A DNA stretch of 24,401 nucleotides from a virus. Below the pieces are notes generated by a model. It searched no databases, was not told where the DNA came from, and was given only the letters and a program-made list of their open reading frames with translations. This document shows, piece after piece, positions 1 to 5,389 of this stretch; positions within the stretch are counted from its first letter, which is position 1; every line of letters begins with the position of its first letter. Made by a program: the position numbers and the translations under genes. Location: IMG/VR virus record IMGVR_UViG_3300030329_002725, positions 3,465-27,865 of that record; one strand, 5' to 3'.

Positions 1-107
1 GTTAAATCGTTCTGTATAAATCTATTTTGCTTCCATATAAAATAACCGAAAGCTATTGCTACTACAACAGAAACACCATATGTATCTAATATCTTTAACC
101 AATCCAT
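1..107 (-). CDS. Holin-like small membrane protein, cut by window edge
   Basis: The reading frame starts with ATG at 107, overlaps the stop of the upstream gene by one base (TAATG), and runs off the left edge, leaving about 35 residues. They begin MDWLKILDTYGVSVVVAIAF, followed by GYFIWKQNRF. This is a short polar N-terminus, one hydrophobic helix at about residues 10-25, and a basic/aromatic boundary. The pattern resembles BhlA/UviB-type phage holins and similar single-span lysis proteins. The downstream position from an M15 endolysin on the same strand supports a lysis role. The assignment rests on topology and context only, because the C-terminus is missing. Confidence 0.55.
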   Translation of the reverse strand, partial: MDWLKILDTYGVSVVVAIAFGYFIWKQNRFIQNDL

Positions 108-577
108 TATGGTATCTGCCTTATTAAATTATTATTTAACCTTACTAAACCTTCTGGAGGGTCAGTACCTTCAAACGTAATTTTTAAATTAGCATAATGA
201 TTCTTTTTAGGAAATATAGAACTTCCTAAATCTACACTAATTGCACCTGCATCTCCTTTACTGAAAATGCCTCCACCAAGTTTAGACTTTCTTTTACCAT
301 AATTAGATATTCGCACTTTAAGTTCCATTGTTAATTCTTTAATCTTAATAGAACTTTGTGGAGCTAACGTGGCTAGAGGCACATTTACTTCATTACCTTC
401 CACTATCATCTTCAAACATTTAGGAGTACCATCTTTATTTATATATTTACCTAGGGCCTCTATATGTTGATTCTCAGCCAATGCTTGTGCTTGAACAACA
501 GCGTCATAAAGACCCTTTGTAAGATGGTCTAGGAAATTACCTTTTTTGACGTCCTTACTTCTTGTCGTCACTTCCAC
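107..577 (-). CDS. DUF2589-associated protein, companion of the upstream gene
   Basis: This protein of about 156 aa is not catalytically annotated in any family I know. It has an N-terminal helical part (DHLTKGLYDAVVQAQALAEN), then a segment reading DGTPKCLKM and VNVPLATLAPQSSIKIKELT, then a beta-rich tail. The middle segment matches in style the small proteins usually encoded beside DUF2589 proteins (DGTPKxx, VPLxTLxP, ssixIKE). It overlaps the upstream DUF2589 gene by 23 bp, so translational coupling is likely. The start is uncertain. The longest frame begins with GTG at 577, but GTG at 571 sits at a better distance from AAGGAA. Function is unknown. Its place between endolysin and holin-like genes suggests a late role, which is inference. 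Confidence 0.6.
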   Translation of the reverse strand: MEVTTRSKDVKKGNFLDHLTKGLYDAVVQAQALAENQHIEALGKYINKDGTPKCLKMIVEGNEVNVPLATLAPQSSIKIKELTMELKVRISNYGKRKSKLGGGIFSKGDAGAISVDLGSSIFPKKNHYANLKITFEGTDPPEGLVRLNNNLIRQIP

Positions 578-1091
578 TTCCTTTAGTCTTTCCTATAGAA
601 TTATTAAGCATATCTAATACTTTCATTAATCCTTCAGGCTTCTCTTGTTTACCATGTACTGCAACAGAATACTTTGCAGACGTATCAGACTTCCTACTAT
701 TCTCAGAATGATGTGATACCTTACCTGTAAACGAAGCACTCCAACAACCGAATCCAGCTTTTACACTTAACTCTGCAGATGAATCTGTTGAAGACTTACT
801 AGCAGTTTGAGTAGATACTTCCATATCAAAATTAACATCTATTGTATCAACACACAAACTAGGTATATTAATAATAGATAATAATGGTACATCTAATGCT
901 ACTGCTTCTGTGCCGTCCTCATATTGAAACTTAACAGATTTTGTGTTACCTTTATCATCCATACCAACTTCAGTTATAAACTGTGCTGTAGTCGCAGCTA
1001 ACGCTTTTTGACCATTAGCAGCAGCTAACAATGGTGCTGATATTAGATTCTCTATAGGTAAGCCAGTGAATTGATTAGCAATATTTGCCAT
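555..1091 (-). CDS. DUF2589 family protein
   Basis: This 178-aa protein has the hallmarks I associate with DUF2589 (PF11655). The N-terminus reads QFTGLPIENLISAPLLAAANG. The centre reads VPLLSIINIPSLCVDTIDVNFDMEV. Next is a Ser/Thr/Ala-rich stretch, then HHSENSRKSDTSAKYSVAVH and EGLMKVLDML. The family has no established biochemical function that I can cite; it occurs in bacterial chromosomes, often next to a second related protein, as here. The start ATG at 1091 is preceded by a GGAGAAAG-like site. It sits 15 bp downstream of the endolysin gene within one leftward operon. Finding it in a phage late cluster is unusual. Confidence 0.8.
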   Translation of the reverse strand: MANIANQFTGLPIENLISAPLLAAANGQKALAATTAQFITEVGMDDKGNTKSVKFQYEDGTEAVALDVPLLSIINIPSLCVDTIDVNFDMEVSTQTASKSSTDSSAELSVKAGFGCWSASFTGKVSHHSENSRKSDTSAKYSVAVHGKQEKPEGLMKVLDMLNNSIGKTKGSGSDDKK

Positions 1092-1106
1092 ACTATTCTT
1101 TCTCCT

Positions 1107-1511
1107 TTATTTTATTCTTAACTCAAAGTGTGGAAAATCATCAAACTTATTATCTTTGACTTTAAAATTTCTATTCCAATCGCCACCCCATCTTAACTCA
1201 ATTCCCATTCCTCTAGCAAGTCCGAGCACGAATCCTGCAAATAGCGTTTGCCTTTCTCTATCATTCCAATCAACTGGGTAAGGAGTGACATCAACAGCGA
1301 GAGAAGGTTTAGTGTTATGACGACCCATAGGAAACTGAACTTTAGTCCTACCTTCCTTATAATATTTATTTTGTGTTCTTTCATCTCTATGTCCTTCTAG
1401 TACGGAACAATCAACGTACTTTATTACTTCATTAAATAAATCTTGTAAATCTTTATGACAGGTTGATAATTGTTCTCTTGACTTCCTTCCAAATCTATAC
1501 ATCTTTAACAT
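1107..1511 (-). CDS. M15 family peptidase, probable phage endolysin
   Basis: This is a predicted zinc D-Ala-D-Ala carboxypeptidase / L-Ala-D-Glu endopeptidase that would cut peptidoglycan stem peptides at lysis. In 134 aa it contains the family landmarks: LEGHRDERTQN near residues 38-48, GRHNTKPSLAVDV with likely zinc ligands H65 and D74, the WGGDW block at 108-112, and the last ligand in PHFEL (H128). The length matches single-domain phage M15 endolysins. No cell-wall-binding domain, signal peptide or transmembrane segment is seen, so it probably needs a holin. The start is either ATG 1511 or ATG 1502. The longer start overlaps the TerS-like gene by 17 bp. Confidence 0.88.
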   Translation of the reverse strand: MLKMYRFGRKSREQLSTCHKDLQDLFNEVIKYVDCSVLEGHRDERTQNKYYKEGRTKVQFPMGRHNTKPSLAVDVTPYPVDWNDRERQTLFAGFVLGLARGMGIELRWGGDWNRNFKVKDNKFDDFPHFELRIK

Positions 1512-1974
1512 CCACTACATTACCAGTATCAATACCAACTTTTAATGCTCTTTGTTTTATCTTACTTATATCCTCTTTACTAAAGTGTTGATGGGCAATA
1601 GCACCTATGACTTTCTTAGGAGGAGAATAACCAGCTCTGTCCAATAAGTCTGTGGCGACTTTAGCCTTTAATGTTTCAGCAGTTTCCTCATCATTCATTA
1701 TATTTTCTAGGACCTCTAGAGCTTGAGGTGCTATTTCCCTGATTTGACGTGCGACATCTATCGTGTCAGCGTCTCTTGCTACTTTCATAATATTTAACTC
1801 CTTCTGAGCTAATTTACTATTTTTAGTGTATGATACTGTAGCTTCAGTAATGCCCAACTCTTTAGCTATCTCTTTGGACTTTTGTCCGAGAAGCAATCTT
1901 CTGTTAATCTCGTGATGTCTATCCCACATCTCCTTTAACTGATATTTTCTTTTATTTGTAGGAAGTTTTGCCAT
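1495..1974 (-). CDS. Helix-turn-helix protein, probable terminase small subunit
   Basis: The 159-aa protein has a helix-turn-helix at about residues 27-52 (GQKSKEIAKELGITEATVSY), followed by a mostly helical central region and a C-terminal tail. This order of N-terminal HTH, helical oligomerisation region and tail is typical of phage small terminase subunits, which recognise the packaging site. The location in the lysis/packaging strand fits. A large terminase subunit is not in the window, so a transcription regulator of the late operon remains possible. ATG 1974 is preceded by GAGG about 10 bases upstream, which itself lies inside the small basic-peptide gene. Confidence 0.6.
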   Translation of the reverse strand: MAKLPTNKRKYQLKEMWDRHHEINRRLLLGQKSKEIAKELGITEATVSYTKNSKLAQKELNIMKVARDADTIDVARQIREIAPQALEVLENIMNDEETAETLKAKVATDLLDRAGYSPPKKVIGAIAHQHFSKEDISKIKQRALKVGIDTGNVVDVKDV

Positions 1975-2041
1975 ACTTAGTTTTCCTCTTTTTCTTTGCA
2001 GGTTTCTTTTTCTTTTTAATTACTTTCTTTTTATAAGCCAT
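1952..2041 (-). CDS. 29-residue lysine-rich peptide
   Basis: This short reading frame starts at ATG 2041 behind a GAGG site (GAGGTAACAATG) and ends at TAA 1952-1954. The peptide begins MAYKKKVIKK and contains KKKPAKKKRK. Of 29 residues, 15 are Lys and one is Arg, with no acidic residue. It overlaps the start of the TerS-like gene by 23 bp and supplies that gene's ribosome binding site, so translation of the two may be coupled. Such a peptide could bind nucleic acid or neutralise DNA charge, but no family is recognised. The good ribosome site and tight packing support it as real; its very small size is the main doubt. Confidence 0.5.
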   Translation of the reverse strand: MAYKKKVIKKKKKPAKKKRKTKYGKTSYK

Positions 2042-2048
2042 TGTTACC

Positions 2049-2168
2049 TCATTTAAATAATTCTAATAATAACAACATAATAACTTTATCAGCAATCCAT
2101 AAGCCGATAATAATAGACAACCTTCTTTCTATCTTACGTTCTCTGATTGTCTCATTTTCTGATTTCAT
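2049..2168 (-). CDS. 39-residue single-span membrane peptide
   Basis: The frame starts at ATG 2168, overlapping the stop of the HeH-type gene in an ATGA junction, and ends at TGA 2049-2051. The N-terminus is charged (MKSENETIRERKIERR) and is followed by a hydrophobic helix LSIIIGLWIADKVIMLLLLE. That layout fits a small membrane peptide with a cytoplasmic N-terminus. Its position upstream of lysis genes could mean a holin, antiholin or pinholin-like role, but the sequence alone does not show it. Translational coupling to the upstream gene is likely because no independent strong ribosome site is visible. Confidence 0.55.
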   Translation of the reverse strand: MKSENETIRERKIERRLSIIIGLWIADKVIMLLLLELFK

Positions 2169-2413
2169 TCACTAGCTTCAGCAATCTTATCTAGTAAATC
2201 AGATTTTGTATCTCCTGAATTAATTGAGTTAATGTTATTATCTTTACACCAATCTATAATTCTTTTCTTAGTCCAATCCTCAGTAGGATTAGCTAAATTA
2301 TCATTCTTCGCTTCTAATGTTTCTTCAGCGACTTTAGCTTTAATTGTTTTCTTTACAGGCACGTTATGAGTTAATACATAACATAATTTCTTAGCATCCC
2401 AAACTTTCGCCAT
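2165..2413 (-). CDS. Small protein with C-terminal HeH/SAP-like domain
   Basis: This 82-aa protein is the first gene of the leftward operon. Its N-terminal third is basic. The last 40 residues, EDWTKKRIIDWCKDNNINSI and then GDTKSDLLDKI, have the helix-extension-helix pattern (WTxxxIxxWxxxNxI ... TKxDLLxxI) of HeH/LEM and SAP motifs, which in phages often sit on small DNA-binding or head-associated proteins. ATG 2413 has a GGAG site about 8 bases upstream. No catalytic motif is present. The domain call is by motif reading only. Confidence 0.6.
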   Translation of the reverse strand: MAKVWDAKKLCYVLTHNVPVKKTIKAKVAEETLEAKNDNLANPTEDWTKKRIIDWCKDNNINSINSGDTKSDLLDKIAEASE

Positions 2414-2442
2414 TGGTAGTTCTCCTAAATGTGTTATTTATA

Positions 2443-2471
2443 TTGACAAGTACTTCTGAGTATTATAATAT
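2443..2471 (+). promoter_or_regulatory. Candidate rightward sigma70-type promoter
   Basis: A consensus -35 TTGACA at 2443-2448 is followed after 17 bases by TAATAT at 2466-2471; TATAAT also occurs at 2464-2469 with 15-base spacing. Transcription would begin near 2478 and run through the palindrome at 2521-2544 before reaching the gene at 2822, giving a leader of over 300 bases. Confidence 0.45.
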
Positions 2472-2500
2472 ACAATTTAATTATTTACTGCACAAGGAAC

Positions 2501-2565
2501 AATTTACCACAAATACTATTGCTTTGTTCAAATTGTGAACACAGTAGTAAGCAATTGTGGAAATT
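2501..2565. repeat. Extended dyad centred on palindrome copy 1
   Basis: AATTTACCACAA at 2501-2512 is nearly the reverse complement of TTGTGGAAATT at 2555-2565 (one-base offset). The two flank palindrome copy 1 almost symmetrically about position 2533. This creates about 65 bp of nested dyad symmetry, which suits a multi-protomer protein-binding site or a replication/partition element. Confidence 0.5.
2521..2544. repeat. Dispersed palindrome, copy 1
   Basis: GCTTTGTTCA, a 5-base spacer AATTG, and TGAACACAG form an imperfect 9-bp inverted repeat. It is one of five copies with consensus CTATGTTCA-N5-TGAACAAAGC; the fully conserved GCTTTGTTCA arm is on the left here, so the copy is inverted relative to those at 5208, 8673 and 17273. 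It lies in the divergent control region. Confidence 0.75.
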
Positions 2566-2751
2566 GGTGGTATTATAAAAACTATCCGTAATATAGTTCC
2601 GTCAGTGTATTAGTATATGGCGATTGATTCCCGAAAGTGTACCCCCATAAATCGTGCGACTTTTTATTTTTTATACGTGTGTAAATTTGACAACATATAT
2701 AATTAAAACACGTATTTATATGACGTGAGTAAAAAATAATTAAAAAAAAGC

Positions 2752-2781
2752 TTGACACGTATTAGTTATGTAATGTAATAT
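2752..2781 (+). promoter_or_regulatory. Rightward sigma70-type promoter of the 2822 gene
   Basis: The -35 box is a perfect TTGACA (2752-2757). It is followed by an 18-base spacer and TAATAT (2776-2781), which matches four of six positions of the -10 consensus. The expected start near 2788 gives a leader of about 35 bases. The octamer ACACGTAT (2755-2762) overlaps the -35 box and recurs at 2708-2715 and, inverted, at 2673-2680, which would suit an operator. Confidence 0.65.
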
Positions 2782-2821
2782 ACGTTGTTATTTGAAATCG
2801 TGGTGTCGGAAAGTTAAATAA

Positions 2822-3232
2822 ATGAGTAAGTCAAAAGTGATTGAATCACTTAAAAATAATGCAAACTCAACACTACCAATGGACGTTAAATTGGTGGGAA
2901 TTAACAAAGTAAAAACAGTTGCAACGAAAGTTACAGCTGACGACAAAAGTCCAGTGGAAATGGAAATTACGTTTGATTTATCAAATCTTACTGTTGATGA
3001 TTTAATAAATAAAGCAATGCGAACTATCGTAATTGATGAACAACGTAAATTACGTCAATTAGGCAAATCATTCATGGAAGCAAATAAAACTGATTATGTT
3101 GTGCCTGTTACACCAAAATCAGAACGTACACGAATGAGTTCCACTGAAAAAGTAATGAAAACTTTTGGTAAAATGACTGACGAACAAAAGCAGGAATTAC
3201 TTGATAAACTAACGGAAACAATAACTAAATAA
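2822..3232 (+). CDS. Stand-alone early-type protein of unknown function
   Basis: This 136-aa soluble protein is encoded alone between its own promoter and an intrinsic terminator. It has a basic N-terminus, a strand-like segment (VEMEITFDLSNLTVDDL), a helical segment (IVIDEQRKLRQLGKSFME), a linker, and a C-terminal helix MKTFGKMTDEQKQELLDKL. That tail matches in pattern the end of the protein encoded at 5940-6281 (KKFGSMDAEAQKELIKHL), and the order of strand and helices also looks alike, so the two may be distant paralogues. Only a weak GGAAAG site precedes ATG 2822. The isolated, strongly promoted arrangement suggests an abundant early host-takeover or DNA-binding protein, which is inference. 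Confidence 0.75.
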   Translation: MSKSKVIESLKNNANSTLPMDVKLVGINKVKTVATKVTADDKSPVEMEITFDLSNLTVDDLINKAMRTIVIDEQRKLRQLGKSFMEANKTDYVVPVTPKSERTRMSSTEKVMKTFGKMTDEQKQELLDKLTETITK

Positions 3233-3242
3233 GGAAATAAAG

Positions 3243-3282
3243 AAACCTCAGGTAAACAGACACCACTGCCTGAGGTTTTTTT
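3243..3282 (+). terminator. Rho-independent terminator after the 2822 gene
   Basis: AAACCTCAGG (3243-3252) pairs perfectly with CCTGAGGTTT (3269-3278) across a 16-base loop, and seven T residues run through 3276-3282. It lies 10 bases after the stop codon and makes the 2822 gene monocistronic. Confidence 0.9.
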
Positions 3283-3284
3283 AC

Positions 3285-3308
3285 GCTTTGTTCAAAATTT
3301 GAATATAG
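3285..3308. repeat. Dispersed palindrome, copy 2
   Basis: GCTTTGTTCA, spacer AAATT, TGAATATAG. It starts three bases after the terminator T-run. Orientation is the same as copy 1, inverted relative to the three later copies. The right arm has TGAATA in place of TGAACA, and copy 3 shows the same variant. Confidence 0.72.
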
Positions 3309-3657
3309 AACTACGGGGGCAATGTACTACCGACGCGCACCTTGCTGACAACACAACTAATTAATGTAGGTTTGTAGGGAGTGTAGGCTACCTAAATGTC
3401 CATAAATTAAAAATAGTCATGGTGTAGTGGTATGTAACTGTCTTTAAAAAAAAATAAGAAAAAATAAATAATAAATACGTACTATTTCCAACAATATTAT
3501 CAACACATTGGGATAGCCTACAATACATACATAGCATACGTGCGAGTGCATATATTTTTGTACTAATGAAATAATGTTTGGAATTGTCATATTTATATAT
3601 TATATTATAATAACGATATTTAGTAGAATATCATTAATTAACAAACGAGGTACTATT
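3309..3657. other. Non-coding region with TGTAGG repeats and an AT-rich tract
   Basis: The stretch begins comparatively GC-rich. It then holds three direct repeats of TGTAGG (3365-3370, 3373-3378, 3382-3387), of which the last extends to TGTAGGCTACC and has a near-complement GGATAGCCTACA at 3511-3522. Between these arms lies a strongly A-rich segment (about 3436-3480). A longer reading frame from 3574 enters the next gene but has no ribosome site, so it was not used. The iteron-like repeats beside an AT-rich tract could be a replication origin or regulator site; no promoter is clear. Confidence 0.45.
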
Positions 3658-3813
3658 ATGAAACAAGTAATAAAATCATTTCCTATAGTGATATTGATAT
3701 TATGGACTGTACTAGTATTAAATCATATGAGTAGAGGTTTAATGTGGTATCCATTAGTAGCAATGTATGTGGTATTAATACCTTGGGCTATGATGGGAGG
3801 CTTTGATGAGTAA
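3658..3813 (+). CDS. 51-residue two-span membrane protein
   Basis: ATG 3658 was chosen because a GAGG site lies 8 bases upstream, whereas the in-frame ATG at 3574 has no ribosome site. The protein has two hydrophobic segments, about residues 8-22 (FPIVILILWTVLVLN) and 31-46 (YPLVAMYVVLIPWAMM), joined by a short basic loop. It could sit in the inner membrane with both ends on the same side. It overlaps the next gene by 8 bp. No family is recognised, and superinfection exclusion or lysis control would only be guesses. Confidence 0.6.
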   Translation: MKQVIKSFPIVILILWTVLVLNHMSRGLMWYPLVAMYVVLIPWAMMGGFDE

Positions 3814-4045
3814 AGACATACCATTACCTAAAGGTTGGAAGTGGTCTGATATGATGTTAGCAGAACACAATGTTGTAGTAAAGAATCCATATACAGGTGT
3901 AGAAAGAGAACTGACACCAATACAAGAAGCAGTATACTCTACAATTAGAGGTGCTGAAATGATTGGACACTATACTATAATGCAACAAGGATTAAATTGG
4001 TTTAGACAATACTATGCAGATATTTATATGGACTTACTTGATTAA
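3806..4045 (+). CDS. Small phage protein of unknown function
   Basis: This 79-aa protein starts at ATG 3806 behind GGGAGG; a TTG lies one codon earlier. It begins MSKDIPLPKGWKWSDMML and is rich in aromatic residues towards the C-terminus (GLNWFRQYYADIYMDLLD). The sequence looks like a compact soluble domain with no cysteine pairs, membrane span or catalytic motif. It sits between a membrane peptide and the deformylase gene in one rightward operon. Confidence 0.65.
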   Translation: MSKDIPLPKGWKWSDMMLAEHNVVVKNPYTGVERELTPIQEAVYSTIRGAEMIGHYTIMQQGLNWFRQYYADIYMDLLD

Positions 4046-4058
4046 ATAAGGAGATAAA

Positions 4059-4727
4059 ATGGGACGAAGACCATTAAAAGATGGTACTGGCTATCTCAAA
4101 TCTCGCATTAAGAACATAGTAACTGATAGGACATCAATTAGTCTTAATTATTTAAGGACAAGATGTGAAGGTTGGAAGTTTCCTCATAAAGAGACTATTG
4201 AAACATTAAATGAGAAGGATGAGTATACAGCCTTGTGTACAGATACAGGCAGAGAACTTCTATTTAATGCAAAGTACTATGAAAACTTAAAACGAGGTTG
4301 TGTAGGATTAGCTTGTAACCAAATAGGGCATGAGTACGTTAGACAATTCGTTGCTAAACTTAATGGAGAGTGGGAGGTATTCACAGAACCTACAATAGGA
4401 ATATCATCACTTCATTATTTTGCAAAGGAAGGTTGTTTATCATTGCCTAAGAAGAAACATAAAGATATTAAAGTGTTAAGGTTTGAAACTTTATCATTAA
4501 CATATCTTGATTGGGATGACTTACAAAGAGGTAAATGGACGTGGAAGCAAATACATAAAAATAAGGGACACTTCACTGAATTTGAAGGCGAGGTATTTCA
4601 ACACGAGCTTGACCATTTGAGAGGTACGCTCATAACTGACGTTCATAAACTACATAAAGATGCAATAAAGAACAAAAGTGTATACAAAGGTGTACCAATA
4701 ACAATAAATAACTTTAAATCATATTAA
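4059..4727 (+). CDS. def: Peptide deformylase
   Basis: This enzyme would remove the formyl group from the N-terminal methionine of new proteins. All three deformylase motifs are present: motif 1 GCVGLACNQIG (residues 80-90), motif 2 EGCLSLP (124-130, metal-binding Cys126) and motif 3 QHELDH (181-186, metal-binding His182 and His186, catalytic Glu183). With 222 aa it is longer than typical phage deformylases. Motif 1 starts at residue 80, which implies an extra N-terminal segment of about 40 residues. ATG 4059 follows AAGGAG. Marine phages are known to carry deformylases; a role in maturing phage or photosystem proteins has been proposed there, and here it would act on phage or host proteins. 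Confidence 0.93.
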   Translation: MGRRPLKDGTGYLKSRIKNIVTDRTSISLNYLRTRCEGWKFPHKETIETLNEKDEYTALCTDTGRELLFNAKYYENLKRGCVGLACNQIGHEYVRQFVAKLNGEWEVFTEPTIGISSLHYFAKEGCLSLPKKKHKDIKVLRFETLSLTYLDWDDLQRGKWTWKQIHKNKGHFTEFEGEVFQHELDHLRGTLITDVHKLHKDAIKNKSVYKGVPITINNFKSY

Positions 4728-4736
4728 GGAGCAATT

Positions 4737-5066
4737 ATGGCTGAAATGCACAGATGGGTGTGCGAAGATGATAGGTGTAATCATATGTTATACTCCGTTG
4801 AACAACCTGAGCCTGTTAGGTGGAGAATAGGAGATGAATTACATTTATGTACTTTCATACCAATACCACATATAGAAGAACAACCTGAATACGAGATGGA
4901 CGGATATAAAGTAGAAGGTGGATTAAAAGAAATACTACACGCTAATTATATTTGTGGAGGTTTCTTTGATTATCATAGGACAAAAGCAGTTGTTATGTTA
5001 AGGAAGGGCGAGTTTGTATCCTTTCAGACATCACATGATACTTGTACAATCAAAAGGACTAAATAA
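4737..5066 (+). CDS. Phage protein of unknown function, cysteine-containing
   Basis: The 109-aa protein starts behind AAGGAG, 9 bp after the deformylase stop. Cysteines occur near the N-terminus (WVCEDDRCNHMLYS, C9 and C14), at C38 and in the C-terminal half. The spacing does not form a clean CxxC zinc ribbon, although a metal-binding fold is possible. The predicted structure is mainly beta. It overlaps the next gene by one base (TAATG). I do not recognise a family. Confidence 0.65.
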   Translation: MAEMHRWVCEDDRCNHMLYSVEQPEPVRWRIGDELHLCTFIPIPHIEEQPEYEMDGYKVEGGLKEILHANYICGGFFDYHRTKAVVMLRKGEFVSFQTSHDTCTIKRTK

Positions 5067-5224
5067 TGAGCATATATAGATGTGAACAATGCGAACACAC
5101 CTTTGATAACGACCGAACACCAAGTACATTATGGTATGAAGGTAAGAGGAAGAAATTGATATGCCTACATTGTTGGGATGAGAATAGTTCTATGGGATTT
5201 AAGAGTGCTATATTCAAAAAATGA
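5066..5224 (+). CDS. 52-residue zinc-ribbon protein
   Basis: This short frame starts at ATG 5066, sharing one base with the previous stop, and ends at TGA 5222-5224. It contains two CxxC knuckles, CEQC (residues 6-9) and CLHC (33-36), separated by 23 residues, the classic layout of a one-zinc ribbon. Such small phage proteins can bind nucleic acid, RNA polymerase or other proteins; nothing shows which applies. Its last codons lie inside palindrome copy 3, and it overlaps the next gene by four bases (ATGA). Confidence 0.65.
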   Translation: MSIYRCEQCEHTFDNDRTPSTLWYEGKRKKLICLHCWDENSSMGFKSAIFKK

Positions 5225-5231
5225 ACAAAGT
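5208..5231. repeat. Dispersed palindrome, copy 3
   Basis: CTATATTCA, spacer AAAAA, TGAACAAAG. It spans the last codons and stop of the 52-aa zinc-ribbon gene and the ATG of the next gene. The orientation matches copies 4 and 5. The spacer's last base and the first bases of the right arm form that ATG. Confidence 0.72.
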
Positions 5232-5343
5232 GCTTGAGACATTGAAGGCATTGGCTTATTTCCTGTTTCCGCTATTGTGCTTGTTGCTATGGTGGGCATA
5301 TCTAAATCTGTTTGTGGTAAATGGTGGCTTGTCTATAATGTAA
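5221..5343 (+). CDS. 40-residue single-span membrane peptide
   Basis: The frame starts at ATG 5221, in an ATGA overlap with the zinc-ribbon gene, and ends at TAA 5341-5343. The first ten residues are mildly charged (MNKVLETLKA). They are followed by a long hydrophobic helix with LAYFLFPLLCLLLWWAYLNL. Codons such as CTG, TTG, CCG and GTG are used more than in neighbouring genes. No ribosome site precedes it, and its start codon lies within palindrome copy 3, so translation probably depends on coupling. Function is unknown; a small lysis or exclusion peptide is possible. Confidence 0.5.
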   Translation: MNKVLETLKALAYFLFPLLCLLLWWAYLNLFVVNGGLSIM

Positions 5344-5389
5344 ATTGTGTGTAAATTATAATCCTGTCAAATTAAAGAGGTACTATAAA

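Larger units (their letters stand above)
2414..2821. other. Divergent control region between leftward late genes and rightward genes
   Basis: This 408-base non-coding stretch separates the leftward gene starting at 2413 from the rightward gene starting at 2822. It holds two sigma70-like rightward promoter candidates (2443-2471 and 2752-2781), the first copy of the dispersed palindrome (2521-2544) inside a wider dyad (2501-2565), and three copies of the octamer ACACGTAT (2673-2680 inverted, 2708-2715, 2755-2762). A TATAAT on the minus strand at 2467-2462 could serve the leftward operon, but I see no good -35 box for it. No credible reading frame lies within. Confidence 0.7.

Noticed and set aside
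3417-3455. tRNA-like segment with TGGTGTAGTGGTA resembling a D-arm
   Set aside because: No matching acceptor stem, no anticodon stem of the right size and no GTTCRA T-arm downstream; the region turns into poly-A.
3574-3657. N-terminal extension of the 51-aa membrane protein from ATG 3574
   Set aside because: There is no ribosome site before 3574, while ATG 3658 has GAGG at a good distance.
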